A stretch of DNA of 40,148 nucleotides, taken from assembly GCA_030691075.1 (NCBI GenBank), contig JAUYFI010000166.1:1-40148 (forward strand), given 5' to 3'. Below, one piece after another: positions 8,483 through 18,248 of this stretch (positions within the stretch are counted from its first letter, which is position 1; the number at the start of each line of letters is the position of its first letter). Under the pieces are notes generated by a model, which saw nothing but the letters and a program-made list of their open reading frames with translations, was not told the origin of the DNA and ran no database searches. A program made the position numbers and the translations under genes. This stretch comes from Sulfurisoma sp. (GTDB lineage Bacteria > Pseudomonadota > Gammaproteobacteria > Burkholderiales > Rhodocyclaceae).

Positions 8483-10252
8483 ATGCAGACAGAACACTTC
8501 ATCGCCGGCAAGGATGCCTCGCTCGAATCGTCCATCGCCGCCATGCAGGGCAAGCTTGCGGCGCTCGGCTTCCATGTCGAGGAACGCTCGTGGCTGAATC
8601 CGGTGGATGGCGTCTGGTCGGTGCATGTGCGCGACCGGGACTGTCCGCTGCTGTTTACCAACGGCAAGGGCGCTTCCCGACTGGCCGCCCTGGCGAGCGC
8701 GCTGGGCGAGTTCTTCGAGCGCCTTTCCTGCAACTACTTCTGGACGCATTACTACCTGGGAGATCAATTCGCCCGGCGCGCCTTTGCCCATTACCCGCGG
8801 GAACAATGGTTCCGGCCGGGCGCAAACGGCGAGTGGCCCGAGCAACTGCTGACTCCCGAGCTGCGCCAGTTTTATAACCCGGACGGCTCCATCGACGCCA
8901 ATACCCTGGTGGACCTCAATTCCGGCGATGCCGAGCGCGGCATCTGCGCGCTGCCCTATATCCGCCAGCGCGATGGCGAGACTGTGTGGTTCCCGGTCAA
9001 TATCATCGGCAACCTGTATGTCAGCAACGGCATGTCGGCCGGCAACACCGAGGCCGAGGCCCGCACCCAGGCCCTGTCGGAGATTTTCGAGCGCCACATC
9101 AAGTTCCGCATCATCAGCGAGGGGCTTTGCCTGCCGGACGTGCCGGAAGAGGTGATTGCCCGCTATCCGCGCATCGAGGCCGGTATCCGGGCTTTGCGCT
9201 CCGCCGGCTTCGGCATCCTGGTCAAGGATGCCTCGCTCGGCGGCGAATACCCGGTGATGAATGTCACCCTGCTGCATCCCGAAGACCAGGGCTGTTTTTC
9301 CAGCTTCGGCGCCCACCCGCGTTTCGAGATCGCCCTCGAGCGCGCCCTCACCGAGCTGCTCCAGGGTCGCGGTCTCGATGCCCTCGGCGGCTTCCCCGCG
9401 CCCGGCTTCGATCTGGACGAAATTGCCGCCTCGCCCAACCTCGAGATCCACTTCGTCGATTCGAGCGGCATCATCAGCTGGAACTTCCTCGGCGACACGC
9501 CGGACTTCGAATTTTGCGACTGGAACTTCAGCAGCAGGGAGGCAAACTCGACGGCCGAGGATTATCAGTGGCTGGTGGATAGGGTGCATCGCTCCGGCCA
9601 CGACATCTACATCGCCGACTTCAGCCATCTCGGCGTCTACGCCTGCCGGATTCTGGTGCCGGGCATGTCGGAAATCTACCCGCTGGACGATCTGGAATGG
9701 GAAAACAACAGCGTCGGCAGCGCCATTCGCTACGCCATCCTGCACCTGCCGGAACTGGATGACGACGAATGCGCCGAACTGCTGGAGACGCTGAACGAAC
9801 TCGATCTTCCGGACCAGCGATCCGTCGCCGAACTGATCGGGCTGGCCGCCGATGCCGGCTCGTTATGGAGCGACCTGCGCGTGGGCGAGTTGAAAGCCCT
9901 GCTGGCCCTGGCCATCGGCGACTTTGATGCGATCCGCGAAGGCTGCGAATGGGTGCGCCACTTCGAACAACTCGACGCCGGCCGGCGCCGCGTCTATCGC
10001 TGCATCGAGACCCTGCTCGAACTGGGCGGGGCCGCCGGGCACCGCGGAGCGCTGGAACATCTCTACGGCAGCGCCACCGTGGCAACAGCCGAGGCCATGC
10101 TGCGGCAGGAGCAACGCTTCTTCGGCATCGAGGCGCCGGGCATGGATATCAAAGGCTGCGACATGCACCAACGGCTACTGGCGGCTTACGGCAAGTTGCA
10201 TTGCCAAGATATCGAAAGGAGTGGCGGCGGCCAATCGCGGTTCTCAGGATAA
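8483..10252 (+). CDS. ycaO: YcaO domain protein (ribosomal protein S12 methylthiotransferase accessory factor)
   Basis: A 589-residue protein, almost the same length as E. coli YcaO (586). YcaO proteins bind ATP and activate amide backbones; the E. coli protein is reported to help RimO-dependent beta-methylthiolation of S12. Visible features: an N-terminal FTNGKGASRLAALASALGEFFERLS, a central NGMSAGNTEAEARTQALSEIFERHIKFR carrying the ATP/Mg-binding glutamates, and a C-terminal tetratricopeptide-like tail (about 430-575) as in E. coli. No RiPP precursor, dehydrogenase or TOMM-type partner lies nearby, so the housekeeping role is favoured. The ATG at 8483 follows the divergent promoter region; the truncated yjbQ begins 14 bp after the stop. 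Confidence 0.92.
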   Translation: MQTEHFIAGKDASLESSIAAMQGKLAALGFHVEERSWLNPVDGVWSVHVRDRDCPLLFTNGKGASRLAALASALGEFFERLSCNYFWTHYYLGDQFARRAFAHYPREQWFRPGANGEWPEQLLTPELRQFYNPDGSIDANTLVDLNSGDAERGICALPYIRQRDGETVWFPVNIIGNLYVSNGMSAGNTEAEARTQALSEIFERHIKFRIISEGLCLPDVPEEVIARYPRIEAGIRALRSAGFGILVKDASLGGEYPVMNVTLLHPEDQGCFSSFGAHPRFEIALERALTELLQGRGLDALGGFPAPGFDLDEIAASPNLEIHFVDSSGIISWNFLGDTPDFEFCDWNFSSREANSTAEDYQWLVDRVHRSGHDIYIADFSHLGVYACRILVPGMSEIYPLDDLEWENNSVGSAIRYAILHLPELDDDECAELLETLNELDLPDQRSVAELIGLAADAGSLWSDLRVGELKALLALAIGDFDAIREGCEWVRHFEQLDAGRRRVYRCIETLLELGGAAGHRGALEHLYGSATVATAEAMLRQEQRFFGIEAPGMDIKGCDMHQRLLAAYGKLHCQDIERSGGGQSRFSG

Positions 10253-10266
10253 TCGGGCCATGAAAC

Positions 10267-10533
10267 ATGGCTCAACACACCATCGCCACTCCCGGCCGCG
10301 GCCTCGTCGAGATCACCGCCGAGGCCGTCGTCTTTGTGCGCGAGTCCAACATCGCCGATGGCCTGCTCACCGTCTTCTGCCGCCACACATCGGCCTCGCT
10401 GCTGATCCAGAAAAACGCCGACCCCGACGTGCGCCACGACCTCGACGCCTTCTTCACGAAACTGTCGCCCGACGGCCAGCCGGGCTGGCGCCAAGGCGGA
10501 TCGCACAGCCGGGTCGGACAATCCTCGCCATGA
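10267..10533 (+). pseudogene. yjbQ: Truncated YjbQ/UPF0047 (thiamine phosphate synthase-like) gene
   Basis: The first 72 or so residues match the YjbQ family (GRGLVEITAEAVVFV, GLLTVFCRHTSASLLIQKNADPDVRHDLDAFF). Intact members run to about 130-140 residues, with a second half holding the conserved GPDDMPAH and LGTWQG..L.EHR segments. Here the sequence switches after SPDGQP to unrelated residues and stops at codon 89, its TGA overlapping the ATG of the next gene. The second half is missing and not found in another frame nearby, so a deletion rather than a frameshift joined yjbQ to the nosD-like gene. The HTSAS active-site segment survives but the protein is probably non-functional. Confidence 0.8.
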
Positions 10534-11723
10534 GACTGCTGTTGCTCATGTCCCTGTTTGCTCCACTGACGTGGGCGGCCCCGCCCCTGCAGCCGCTGCT
10601 CGACGCCACGCCGCCGGGCGGCGTGCTGCGCCTTGCCCCCGGCAGCTACGCCGGGCCGGCGGTCATCACGCGATCACTGACGCTCGATGGCCAGGGCCGG
10701 GCGCGCATCGACGGCGGCGGCCGCGGCACGGTGCTGGCCGTGCGCGCGAGCGGCGTCACGCTGCGCGGCGTGACGGTCACGGGCAGCGGCGAGACGCATG
10801 ACGGCATCGACGCCGGCATCCTGATCGAGGGCGACGACAACGTCATCACCGACAACACGCTGGAGGACGTGCTGTTCGGCATCCACGTCAAGGGCGGCAA
10901 CCGCAATCGCGTCATCGGTAACCGCGTCACCGGCAAGGACAAGCCGCTCGGCCTGCGCGGCGATGCCATCCGCCTGTGGAACAGCCGCCACAACATCATC
11001 GAGCGCAACATCTTCGAGCGCGCGCGCGATCTCACCTTCACCCATTCGCCCGATAACCGGATCAAAGGCAACCGTTTCCACGACGGCCGCTACGGCATGC
11101 ATATCATCTTCTCGCCGCGCCTCGTGGTGGAAAGCAACCGCCTCGAGCACACCGGCACCGGCATCATCGTGCTCTACTCGCCGAACCTCATCGTGCGCGG
11201 TAACCACGTCGCCCATGCCATGGCGGGCGGGGGCGGCGGCATCGTGTTCAAGGAGAGCGGCGATGCGCTGGTGGAGAACAACGAGATCATCCATTGCGCC
11301 GTCGGCCTGCAGGTCGACGCCCCGCCGCAGCCGGTCGGCGTGCTCGTCGCGCGCGGCAACCGCTTTGCCCACAACCTCATCGGCGCCTTCTTCTACGGCG
11401 AGAGCGGTGGCCACCGCTTCGAGAACAACCGCTTCGAGCACAACCTGACGCAGGTCGGCGTCAGCGCCGTCGGCACCGGATCCGCCAATGTCTGGCGCGG
11501 CAACTACTGGAGCGACTACCGGGGTTTCGATCGCGACGGCAACGGCGTGGGCGACACGCCGCACGAACTGTGGCTGTTCGCCGACCGCATCTGGATGGAG
11601 ACGCCCGCCACCACCTTCTTCCGCAACTCGCCGGCGCTGGAGCTGCTGGATTTCCTCGAACGGCTGGCGCCGTTTTCCACGCCGTCGCTGCTGCTGCGCG
11701 ACGCCGCGCCGCGGATGCGCTGA
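10530..11723 (+). CDS. nosD: NosD-like periplasmic right-handed beta-helix protein
   Basis: A 397-residue protein with a signal peptide (MRLLLLMSLFAPLTWA|A) and a long run of beta-helix coils with repeated N-x-I/V-x-x-N-x-F patterns (GDDNVITDNTLEDVLFGIHVKG, NRVIGNRVTG, SRHNIIERNIFE, NRFHDGRYGMHI). NosD delivers or stabilises copper for nitrous oxide reductase together with the NosFY ABC transporter. The C-terminal WRGNYWSDYRGFDRDGNGVGDTPHE and the end TPSLLLRDAAPRM fit NosD well. The ATG at 10530 overlaps the yjbQ stop; the frame is open upstream but lacks a signal peptide there. No nosZ, nosF, nosY or nosL lies nearby, so it is an orphan or the edge of a lost cluster. Confidence 0.85.
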   Translation: MRLLLLMSLFAPLTWAAPPLQPLLDATPPGGVLRLAPGSYAGPAVITRSLTLDGQGRARIDGGGRGTVLAVRASGVTLRGVTVTGSGETHDGIDAGILIEGDDNVITDNTLEDVLFGIHVKGGNRNRVIGNRVTGKDKPLGLRGDAIRLWNSRHNIIERNIFERARDLTFTHSPDNRIKGNRFHDGRYGMHIIFSPRLVVESNRLEHTGTGIIVLYSPNLIVRGNHVAHAMAGGGGGIVFKESGDALVENNEIIHCAVGLQVDAPPQPVGVLVARGNRFAHNLIGAFFYGESGGHRFENNRFEHNLTQVGVSAVGTGSANVWRGNYWSDYRGFDRDGNGVGDTPHELWLFADRIWMETPATTFFRNSPALELLDFLERLAPFSTPSLLLRDAAPRMR

Positions 11724-11777
11724 GGGAGCCCGCTGGCGACCGCCCCGCGACGCCGCGCTTGCGCTATCCTCGCGGCC

Positions 11778-12212
11778 ATGAGCGAATGCGTACTGTGCGC
11801 CACACCCGGCGGCCAGGTGATCTGGCAGGATGAAGTCTGCCGTCTTGTGCTGGTCGAAGGCGACGACGGCCGCGACTTCCCCGGCTTCTGCCGCGTGATC
11901 TGGCGCGCCCATGTCGCCGAGATGAGCGACCTGGCGACGAGCGAGCGGCGCCACCTGATGAACGTGGTGTTCGCCGCCGAGCTGGCAGTGCGCGAGACGC
12001 TGCGGCCCGACAAGATCAACCTCGCCAGCCTTGACAACGTGGTGCCGCACCTGCACTGGCACGTCATCCCGCGCTGGACGGACGACAGCCGCTTTCCCTC
12101 GCCGGTCTGGAGCCCCGCGCAACGCGCCGGCGCCGTCCCGCCAGCGCCGACTTTTTCAACGTTTTCGACCGCCTTCAGCCGCGCGCTGGCCGAACTCCAA
12201 GCGGAGTCCTGA
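11778..12212 (+). CDS. HIT family nucleotide-binding protein
   Basis: A 144-residue member of the histidine triad superfamily: N-terminal CVLC pair, HVAEMSDL, INLASLDNVVPHLHWHVIPRW with the HxHxH triad near residue 92-96. These proteins hydrolyse or transfer nucleotide phosphates in the cytosol; the exact substrate is unknown. The last 30 residues are odd: after SPVWSPAQRAG the protein reads through dispersed-repeat copy 4 (as PPAPTF) before ending SRALAELQAES. The stop at 12212 directly abuts the ATG of the next gene, so the two are co-transcribed. Confidence 0.9.
   Translation: MSECVLCATPGGQVIWQDEVCRLVLVEGDDGRDFPGFCRVIWRAHVAEMSDLATSERRHLMNVVFAAELAVRETLRPDKINLASLDNVVPHLHWHVIPRWTDDSRFPSPVWSPAQRAGAVPPAPTFSTFSTAFSRALAELQAES
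12133..12157 (-). repeat. Dispersed repeat, copy 4 (inside the HIT gene, reverse orientation)
   Basis: Reverse-complement copy with the variant GGCGGGACGGCG end, shared with copy 6. It is read antisense by the HIT gene as PPAPTF. It lies between the conserved HIT fold and a final amphipathic helix. Confidence 0.9.
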
Positions 12213-13865
12213 ATGACCGACACATTCAACCTGCCTGAAACGAGCACTGCCCAGCCTCCCGCCTTCGCCACGGCGGCCGAATGCCGCACCTGGCTTGAGA
12301 GCCAGCCGTTGTCCAATCATGTGCAAATGCAGGCGGCTCTGCTGCGTAGCCTCAACCAGCTCAACCGCTACCGTCTGGCGGCAACCGAGCGCCTGGCCAT
12401 CCTGGAACTGCTGCGCGAGCCGGTGCACACGTCGCAGGACGACAACATCCGCCGCTTTGCCGGCAAGCCGCTGCCGCTGGCGCCAACCGAGCAGGCCGCC
12501 TTCGACACCTGCCTGTCGATCTGGAACGCGCTCGCCACCGGCTACCTGCACTGCCTCGCGGCCTGCGTTGCCCTTGATCCGGGCATGAAGCCGCGGTGGC
12601 CGCTGGCGGCACAGCGCGCGCTGGCCACGCTGGTCACGGTGCAGTTCGACACCTGCCGCGGCGGCCGTCAGCCCGCCGCCGGCTACTGGCGCCTGCTGCA
12701 TGCCGCCTACCTCGCCGCCGAACAGGCCGGCATCGCGCAACAGGAGGTAGCCGATACGCTGCGCCAAGGCAATAATCCGGCGACGGCGCTGACGACCTGG
12801 ATCGAGGGCCTGCTGCTGCACGCCGCCAGCCCCTACGAACTGCCGCATAAACAGATGGCCTGGGCGGCGCGCTGGGCGCGGCGCTGGGCCTGCAAGCTGA
12901 CCGTCTTCGATTCGCCGCCGACGCTGTCGGCGCGCGCCATTCCGCTCTGCGTCGATCTCGATTCCGACCTGCCGGCAAGCTACCGGCCGACCTTCGTGTC
13001 CGGCACGCGCTTTCTCGACACCTCGGGCCTGCGCGAGAGCCTGAAGAAACGCGTGGTCATGCTGCAGCGGGGCGATTCGCCCAAGGATCTGCAGCTCGGC
13101 GACGACTGCACCCAGCCGCTGTGCGAGCAGCTGCTGATCCAGATGTACTACCGCTGGTGCAAGGGTGGCGCCATCCGCGCCCACGAGCGGCGGCCGGCCG
13201 ACGGCAACTGCGTCATCATCGGCGGCATCGAGTCGATCCACTATTACATCTCCGGCCGCAAGGCCTTCCAGCAACCGGGGGGCAGCGCACTCACCGACAC
13301 CGAGATTCGCCGCCAGCGCGAAGAGATCGGCACTTTCGGCCGCATCATGGAAGCACCGCCGCAGGCGGACGACTACAGCCAGCAGCGGGGCTACCAGGTC
13401 GAGCAATGGGAAGTGATGGAAGAATGGCATATGCTCGACGAATCCGCCACCGGCGTGCGTATCCAGCGGCCGCTGGCCAAGGCTGGCAGCCGCTTCGGCG
13501 GTGGCCAGCTGGTCGCCGTCCGGCCCGGGGACGTCCGCTCGCTGCTGCTGGGCACCCTGCGCTGGGCGATGATCGACGGTAACGACTCGCTGCAGGCCGG
13601 CGTGCAGATCATCGCCGGCCTGCCACGGCCGGTGGCCGTGCGCGGCACCGGTCTCAGTGCCCTCCGCGAAAAGTACAGCCCGGGCTTCCTGCTGCCGGCC
13701 GTGGCCGCGTTGCAGGAGCCGGAATCCATCATCATCCCCGTCGGCTGGTTCAAGCTCCAGCGCATTCTGGAGATATTCACCACCCAGGCATCGCAGGTGA
13801 TGCTGACGGGTCTGGTCGACCGCGGCAACGATTTCGAGCAGGCGACTTACGAGAATGTCGGCTGA
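12213..13865 (+). CDS. Conserved 550-residue protein of unknown function
   Basis: I do not recognise a named family. The protein is soluble, with no signal peptide or membrane segment. The first 330 residues look helical, with a Trp-rich stretch (QMAWAARWARRWACKLTVF) and PIPxCVD-like ARAIPLCVDLDSDL. The last third looks beta-rich: VRIQRPLA, GQLVAVRPGD, RSLLLGTLRWAMIDGNDSLQAGVQIIAGLPRPVAVRG and a C-terminal LTGLVDRGNDFEQATYENVG. The VAVRPGD…GTLRWAM…LQAGVQII pattern recalls PilZ-like beta barrels that bind cyclic di-GMP, but the canonical RxxxR…(D/N)xSxxG is not clear, so this is only a hint. The start directly follows the HIT stop. It is convergent with the frameshifted response regulator, 4 bp away. 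Confidence 0.75.
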   Translation: MTDTFNLPETSTAQPPAFATAAECRTWLESQPLSNHVQMQAALLRSLNQLNRYRLAATERLAILELLREPVHTSQDDNIRRFAGKPLPLAPTEQAAFDTCLSIWNALATGYLHCLAACVALDPGMKPRWPLAAQRALATLVTVQFDTCRGGRQPAAGYWRLLHAAYLAAEQAGIAQQEVADTLRQGNNPATALTTWIEGLLLHAASPYELPHKQMAWAARWARRWACKLTVFDSPPTLSARAIPLCVDLDSDLPASYRPTFVSGTRFLDTSGLRESLKKRVVMLQRGDSPKDLQLGDDCTQPLCEQLLIQMYYRWCKGGAIRAHERRPADGNCVIIGGIESIHYYISGRKAFQQPGGSALTDTEIRRQREEIGTFGRIMEAPPQADDYSQQRGYQVEQWEVMEEWHMLDESATGVRIQRPLAKAGSRFGGGQLVAVRPGDVRSLLLGTLRWAMIDGNDSLQAGVQIIAGLPRPVAVRGTGLSALREKYSPGFLLPAVAALQEPESIIIPVGWFKLQRILEIFTTQASQVMLTGLVDRGNDFEQATYENVG

Positions 13866-13869
13866 ATAA

Positions 13870-14240
13870 TCAGGACAGATGCTCGGCCACGACCCGACAC
13901 AAGTCATCCGCGCCGATAGGCTTGGCAACAAAAGCGTGGCCGCCGATCCGATTGGCCGATCTTCGCGCCTCATCCGCGCTGACGACAGCCGTGAGGAAGA
14001 TGAATTTTGTCGCGCGCAGTTCCGGACGTCCTGCAACTGCTGGGCGACTTCGGAGCCGAGCATGCCCGGCATCATGACGTCCAGCAGGATCAGATCCGGC
14101 CGGAACTCCCGCACGGCCTCGATTGCCCTGGCTCCCTCGGTTTCGGTGCGAACCTCGTAAAGTCCAGTCTGTTCAAGGTTCAGCTTGATCATCCTGGCGA
14201 GCGCCGCTTCGTCGTCCACCACGAGTATTCGCTTAGTCAC
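13870..14240 (-). pseudogene. Single-domain CheY-like response regulator with a frameshift
   Basis: From the GTG at 14238-14240 the frame gives the receiver start TKRILVVDDEAALARMIKLNLEQTG and the phosphoacceptor segment DLILLDVMMPGMLGSEVAQQL. Near 14021-14026 one base is missing. In the original frame the sequence turns to nonsense, while the next frame resumes exactly with ELRATKFIFLTAVVSADEA and HAFVAKPIGADDLCRVV to a TGA at 13870. The threonine and lysine of the receiver active site are therefore on the far side of the shift. The GTG overlaps the kinase stop by 8 bp, so the pair is an operon. The lesion may be real or a single-base sequencing error; restored, it is a stand-alone receiver of about 123 residues. 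Confidence 0.8.
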
Positions 14241-16146
14241 CGCATTCACTTTCAATATTTGTCCGGAACATCAGGCACACCGAGGCGCCGCCTTCCGGCC
14301 GGTTGAAGATGCTTATCGACCCGCCGTGCATACTAACGATGTTGCGCGAAACTGCAAGCCCCAGCCCGGTGCCTTCGCCCATCGGCTTGGTGGTGAAGAA
14401 GGGCTCGAACAGCCGTTTCTGGAACTCGGCCACGACACCGGAACCAGTATCCCTGATCTCGACCATGATCGCCGGATCGCCGGAACGGAAGCTACTCATG
14501 GAATCCCGCGCCAGATCGCTCTCGCCCAGGATCCGCTTGCGCGTAATGATTTCGATGCTGCCGTCGCGTCCGATGGCCTGGGCCGCGTTGGTAAATAGAT
14601 TGATGAAAACCTGCGTCAGGCGGTCCGTGTCGGCACGCAGCGGCGGCATCGACGCTTCATAGTCGCGGACGACGGCGATGTTGCGCAGCGCGAACTCGTG
14701 CTTGACCAGATTCATGGTTTCGTCGATCAGGTAATTGGTGTCGACCTCGCTCAGCGTCAGCAGCTTCGGCCGGGAGAAATCCAGCAGGTCCTGAATGATG
14801 TGGTCGGCCCGCTCGGCCGCGGCGCGAATGTCGTCGAGGATCGCCATCTCGTCGCCGTCCGTCGCATGCCGCCTGCTCATGTAGTCGACGCCGAGGCGGA
14901 TGATCGACAGCGGATTCCTGACTTCATGGGCGACACCGGCGGCCAGGCGCCCGACCGATTCCATGCGATCCGCCATCGCCAGCCGCTCGTGCGCGGTGCG
15001 CAGTTCGCGCTCGGCTGCCTTGCGCCGGGCGAGTTCCTCGCGCAGGGCCGACTCGGCCCGCTCGCCCTCTTGCAGGATGCGCGCCAGCCGGCGATTGTTG
15101 CGCTGGACGTACGCCGCGACGGTGCCAACCACGCCGAGCAGCAGCAGGACGCCGGCCAGGCTGCGATACAGCCAGGCGAGATCGAGTTCGGGATTGGGGT
15201 CGTAGAGGAAGCCGTCCAGGGAGAAACCGCGCGGCAGCATGCCGATGTCGGCATAGGTATCGGCCATATGCCGCCAGCGGCCCGGATACATGTAGCCGAT
15301 CTCGATCAGTTCCGGCCGGATCAGCGGGATCATCTGCTTCACCTCGAACAGATGGTAATCGCGCCGGTTGCGCTGCGAATACTCGGCGAGTATCAGGTCG
15401 ATGATCTCTTCCTGGTGCTCCATGGCGTATTGCCAGCCACGCAAACTGGCGGCGCGAAACGCCTTGACCCGCTCCGGGTAATCCCTCAGTTGCTGTTCGG
15501 TCGTGAACAGGTTGTCGCCGTAGAAATCGATTCCCGCGGAGCGCGGCGTATAAATCTGGTACGGAACCTTGGCGCGATCGAGGTAGTAGGGCTGGTTGAT
15601 CACGTAGGCGGCGAGCGCGTCGACCTTGCCGTCGATCAGATCCTGCGTATCGTAGCTGTGTTCGACTTGCGTGATGCGCTCGAGCGGGATGCCTTCCGCC
15701 TTGAGATAGGCGAGCAGTTCATCGGCCTGCGGCTCCAGCATGACGCGCTTGCCGACGAGATCGTGAATGGTCTGCGCGGCGTGCTGCTGCCGGGCGATCA
15801 GGACATAGGGCGAATGCTGGAAAATGACGGCGAGCGTGACGACCGGCTTGCCGGCATTGCGCTGCAGCAGCAGGGCGCTGGTGCCGACGCCGAATTCCGC
15901 CTTGCCATCGAGAACGATCTTGACCGGGTCGATTCCGGGCAGCGCCTCGTCGATGCGGACCTCCAGCCCCGCTTCGCGGTAGTAGCCCTTGTGCTTGGCC
16001 GCGTAATAGCCGGCGAACTGAAAGGCGTGCATCCACTTCAATTGCAGCGTGACGGCATCGAGCGCACGGGCGGGTGCCGCGACAAGCGCCAGCCCCGCGC
16101 CAAACAGGCAGGCGACCACGATGCGCAACAGGGCCATTCGTTTCAT
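14233..16146 (-). CDS. Sensor histidine kinase with periplasmic NMT1/THI5-like binding domain
   Basis: A 637-residue kinase. A signal peptide (residues 1-28, ending APARA|LDAV) is followed by an ABC-type solute-binding domain of the NMT1/THI5 kind (about 30-310: LQLKWMHAFQFAGYYAAKHKGYYREAGLEV, EFGVGTSALLL). This fold binds thiamine precursors, nitrate, taurine or similar small molecules. One transmembrane helix (about 324-346) leads to a coiled coil, the HisKA H-box VAHEVRNPLS with His407, the N box NLFTNAAQAI, and G boxes DTGSG and GEGTGLGLAV. It probably senses its ligand directly and phosphorylates the overlapping receiver. The ligand cannot be assigned from sequence; no transporter genes for it lie nearby. 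Confidence 0.9.
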   Translation of the reverse strand: MKRMALLRIVVACLFGAGLALVAAPARALDAVTLQLKWMHAFQFAGYYAAKHKGYYREAGLEVRIDEALPGIDPVKIVLDGKAEFGVGTSALLLQRNAGKPVVTLAVIFQHSPYVLIARQQHAAQTIHDLVGKRVMLEPQADELLAYLKAEGIPLERITQVEHSYDTQDLIDGKVDALAAYVINQPYYLDRAKVPYQIYTPRSAGIDFYGDNLFTTEQQLRDYPERVKAFRAASLRGWQYAMEHQEEIIDLILAEYSQRNRRDYHLFEVKQMIPLIRPELIEIGYMYPGRWRHMADTYADIGMLPRGFSLDGFLYDPNPELDLAWLYRSLAGVLLLLGVVGTVAAYVQRNNRRLARILQEGERAESALREELARRKAAERELRTAHERLAMADRMESVGRLAAGVAHEVRNPLSIIRLGVDYMSRRHATDGDEMAILDDIRAAAERADHIIQDLLDFSRPKLLTLSEVDTNYLIDETMNLVKHEFALRNIAVVRDYEASMPPLRADTDRLTQVFINLFTNAAQAIGRDGSIEIITRKRILGESDLARDSMSSFRSGDPAIMVEIRDTGSGVVAEFQKRLFEPFFTTKPMGEGTGLGLAVSRNIVSMHGGSISIFNRPEGGASVCLMFRTNIESECGD

Positions 16147-16241
16147 GCGGGCGCCGGCGCGGCCCGCCCTACCCGATCGCGGGTTTTTCGGGAGGATGAA
16201 GCCGCAGAATCAACGATATGGTCGCAGCATACACTGGCGCC

Positions 16242-16264
16242 GTGTCGCCAGCGCCGATTTTTTC
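16242..16264 (-). repeat. Dispersed repeat, copy 5 (intergenic)
   Basis: Copy with AAAAAATCGGCGCTGGCGAC (one G to A change in the core). It lies in the 133-bp gap between phoR (stop at 16280) and the NMT1-type kinase gene (start 16146). No promoter could be singled out in the rest of this gap. Confidence 0.85.
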
Positions 16265-16279
16265 CCGGGTGGTCGGCGT

Positions 16280-17520
16280 CTATGCGGCGACGCGCGACGC
16301 CGGAAAAATCGCGCGGAAAGTACTGCCGCGCCCCGGCTGGCTTTCGATGGCCAGTCGCGCCTGGTGCCGTTCCAGCACATGCTTGACGATGGCCAGCCCG
16401 AGGCCGGTGCCGCCGGACTCGCGCGAGCGGCCGCGGTCGACGCGGTAGAAGCGCTCGGTCAGGCGGGGAATGTGCTGCGACTCGATGCCCAGCCCCGTGT
16501 CGATCACCGCATACTCGGCGCCGCCGTGGGGCAGCGCGTGCCATGCCAGCAGGATGCTTCCGCCCGGCGGAGTGTAGCGCACGGCGTTGGTCGCGAGATT
16601 GCCGCAGGCGCTGCGCAACTCGGGGGCGCCGCCGGAGAGCCAGGCCGGGCCGCTGTCCTCGAGCCGGATGTCGTGCCGTCCGGCCGATAGCGACACGACC
16701 TCCTCGCGTACCTCGGCCAGCAACGCGCGCATGTCGACACGCTCCTCCGCCGGCGGCGGCGCGCCCGTTTCCAGCGCCGACAGCGTGAGCAGGTCGTCGA
16801 TCAGCCGCTGCATGCGGCCGGCCTGCTCGCCGGCGAGCGCGAGGTAGTGCGCCGCGTCCCCGGCCGGAATCTCGCCCACGCCCGGGCCGATGCCGTCCTT
16901 CAGCGTTTCGATGAATCCGGCCACCACCGTCAGCGGGGTCTTGAGCTCGTGCGAAACGTTGGCGACGAAATCGCGGCGCATGGTTTCGAGCTTCTCCAAC
17001 TGGGTGATGTCGCGCGTCAGCAGCAGGGTGTGGCCCGCGCCGAAGGGAGTGGACACGATCTGCAGCATGCGGCCGGGAGTGCGCAGACAACGCAGCAACA
17101 GCGGGACGCCGTGCGGCGGGTTTTCGAGGTAGAGAACAAACTCGGGCTCGCGCATCAGGTTGGTGACGGGCGCGCCGAGGTCGCGGGCGGCATCGAGACC
17201 GAGATCGGCGGCGGCCTGGCTGTTCAACCACTCGATGGCCTGCCCGGCACCGAGGATGACCACGCCCTCGGGCAACGCCTGGGTCAGCGCTTCCAGTCGG
17301 TCAAGCTCCTCCTGCAACTGGCGACGCGAGTCCGCCGCCGCCCGCGACCGCTTGTGCAACGCGGCGAAGGCATCGCCCCAGAAGCCGCCGGCATCGGGCA
17401 CCGGCGTGCCGAGCGGTGCCTCGGCCCAGCGGATCAGGCGCAGCAACTGGATGTGACCGCGCAGACCGAGCAGTAACAGGACAAGGCCAGGAACAACGCC
17501 GAGCGCCCAGCCAACTTCGA

Positions 17521-17524
<4 letters not shown>
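16280..17524 (-). CDS. phoR: Phosphate regulon sensor kinase PhoR
   Basis: A 414-residue kinase with the PhoR layout: one N-terminal transmembrane helix (about 6-20), a linker, a PAS domain (about 75-175, LEALTQALPEGVVILGAGQAIEWLN and LLLTRDITQLEKLE), HisKA with RRDFVANVSHELKTPLTV (His192), and the ATPase domain with NLATNAVRYTPPGG, DTGLGI, ERFYRVDRGRSRESGGTGLGLAIVKH. It phosphorylates PhoB when phosphate is scarce. Its ATG overlaps the phoB stop (ATGA), so the two are translationally coupled. phoU and pstSCAB, which set PhoR activity in other bacteria, are not in this window. Confidence 0.93.
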
Positions 17525-18219
<695 letters not shown>

Positions 18220-18248
18220 GAGCGGCTGAACTTGTGGCGGTGTCCGGC

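Noticed and set aside
9490-9510. GGCGACACGCCGGAC resembling the right half of the repeat
   Set aside because: The GTCGGCGCTGGCG core is missing; it fits ordinary YcaO codons.
8483-10252. ycaO as part of a RiPP (azoline peptide) cluster
   Set aside because: The protein has the E. coli-type length and C-terminal tail, and there is no precursor peptide, dehydrogenase or exporter nearby.
10530-11723. A nitrous oxide reductase cluster
   Set aside because: Only the nosD-like gene is present; no nosZ, nosR, nosF, nosY or nosL can be read in the neighbourhood.
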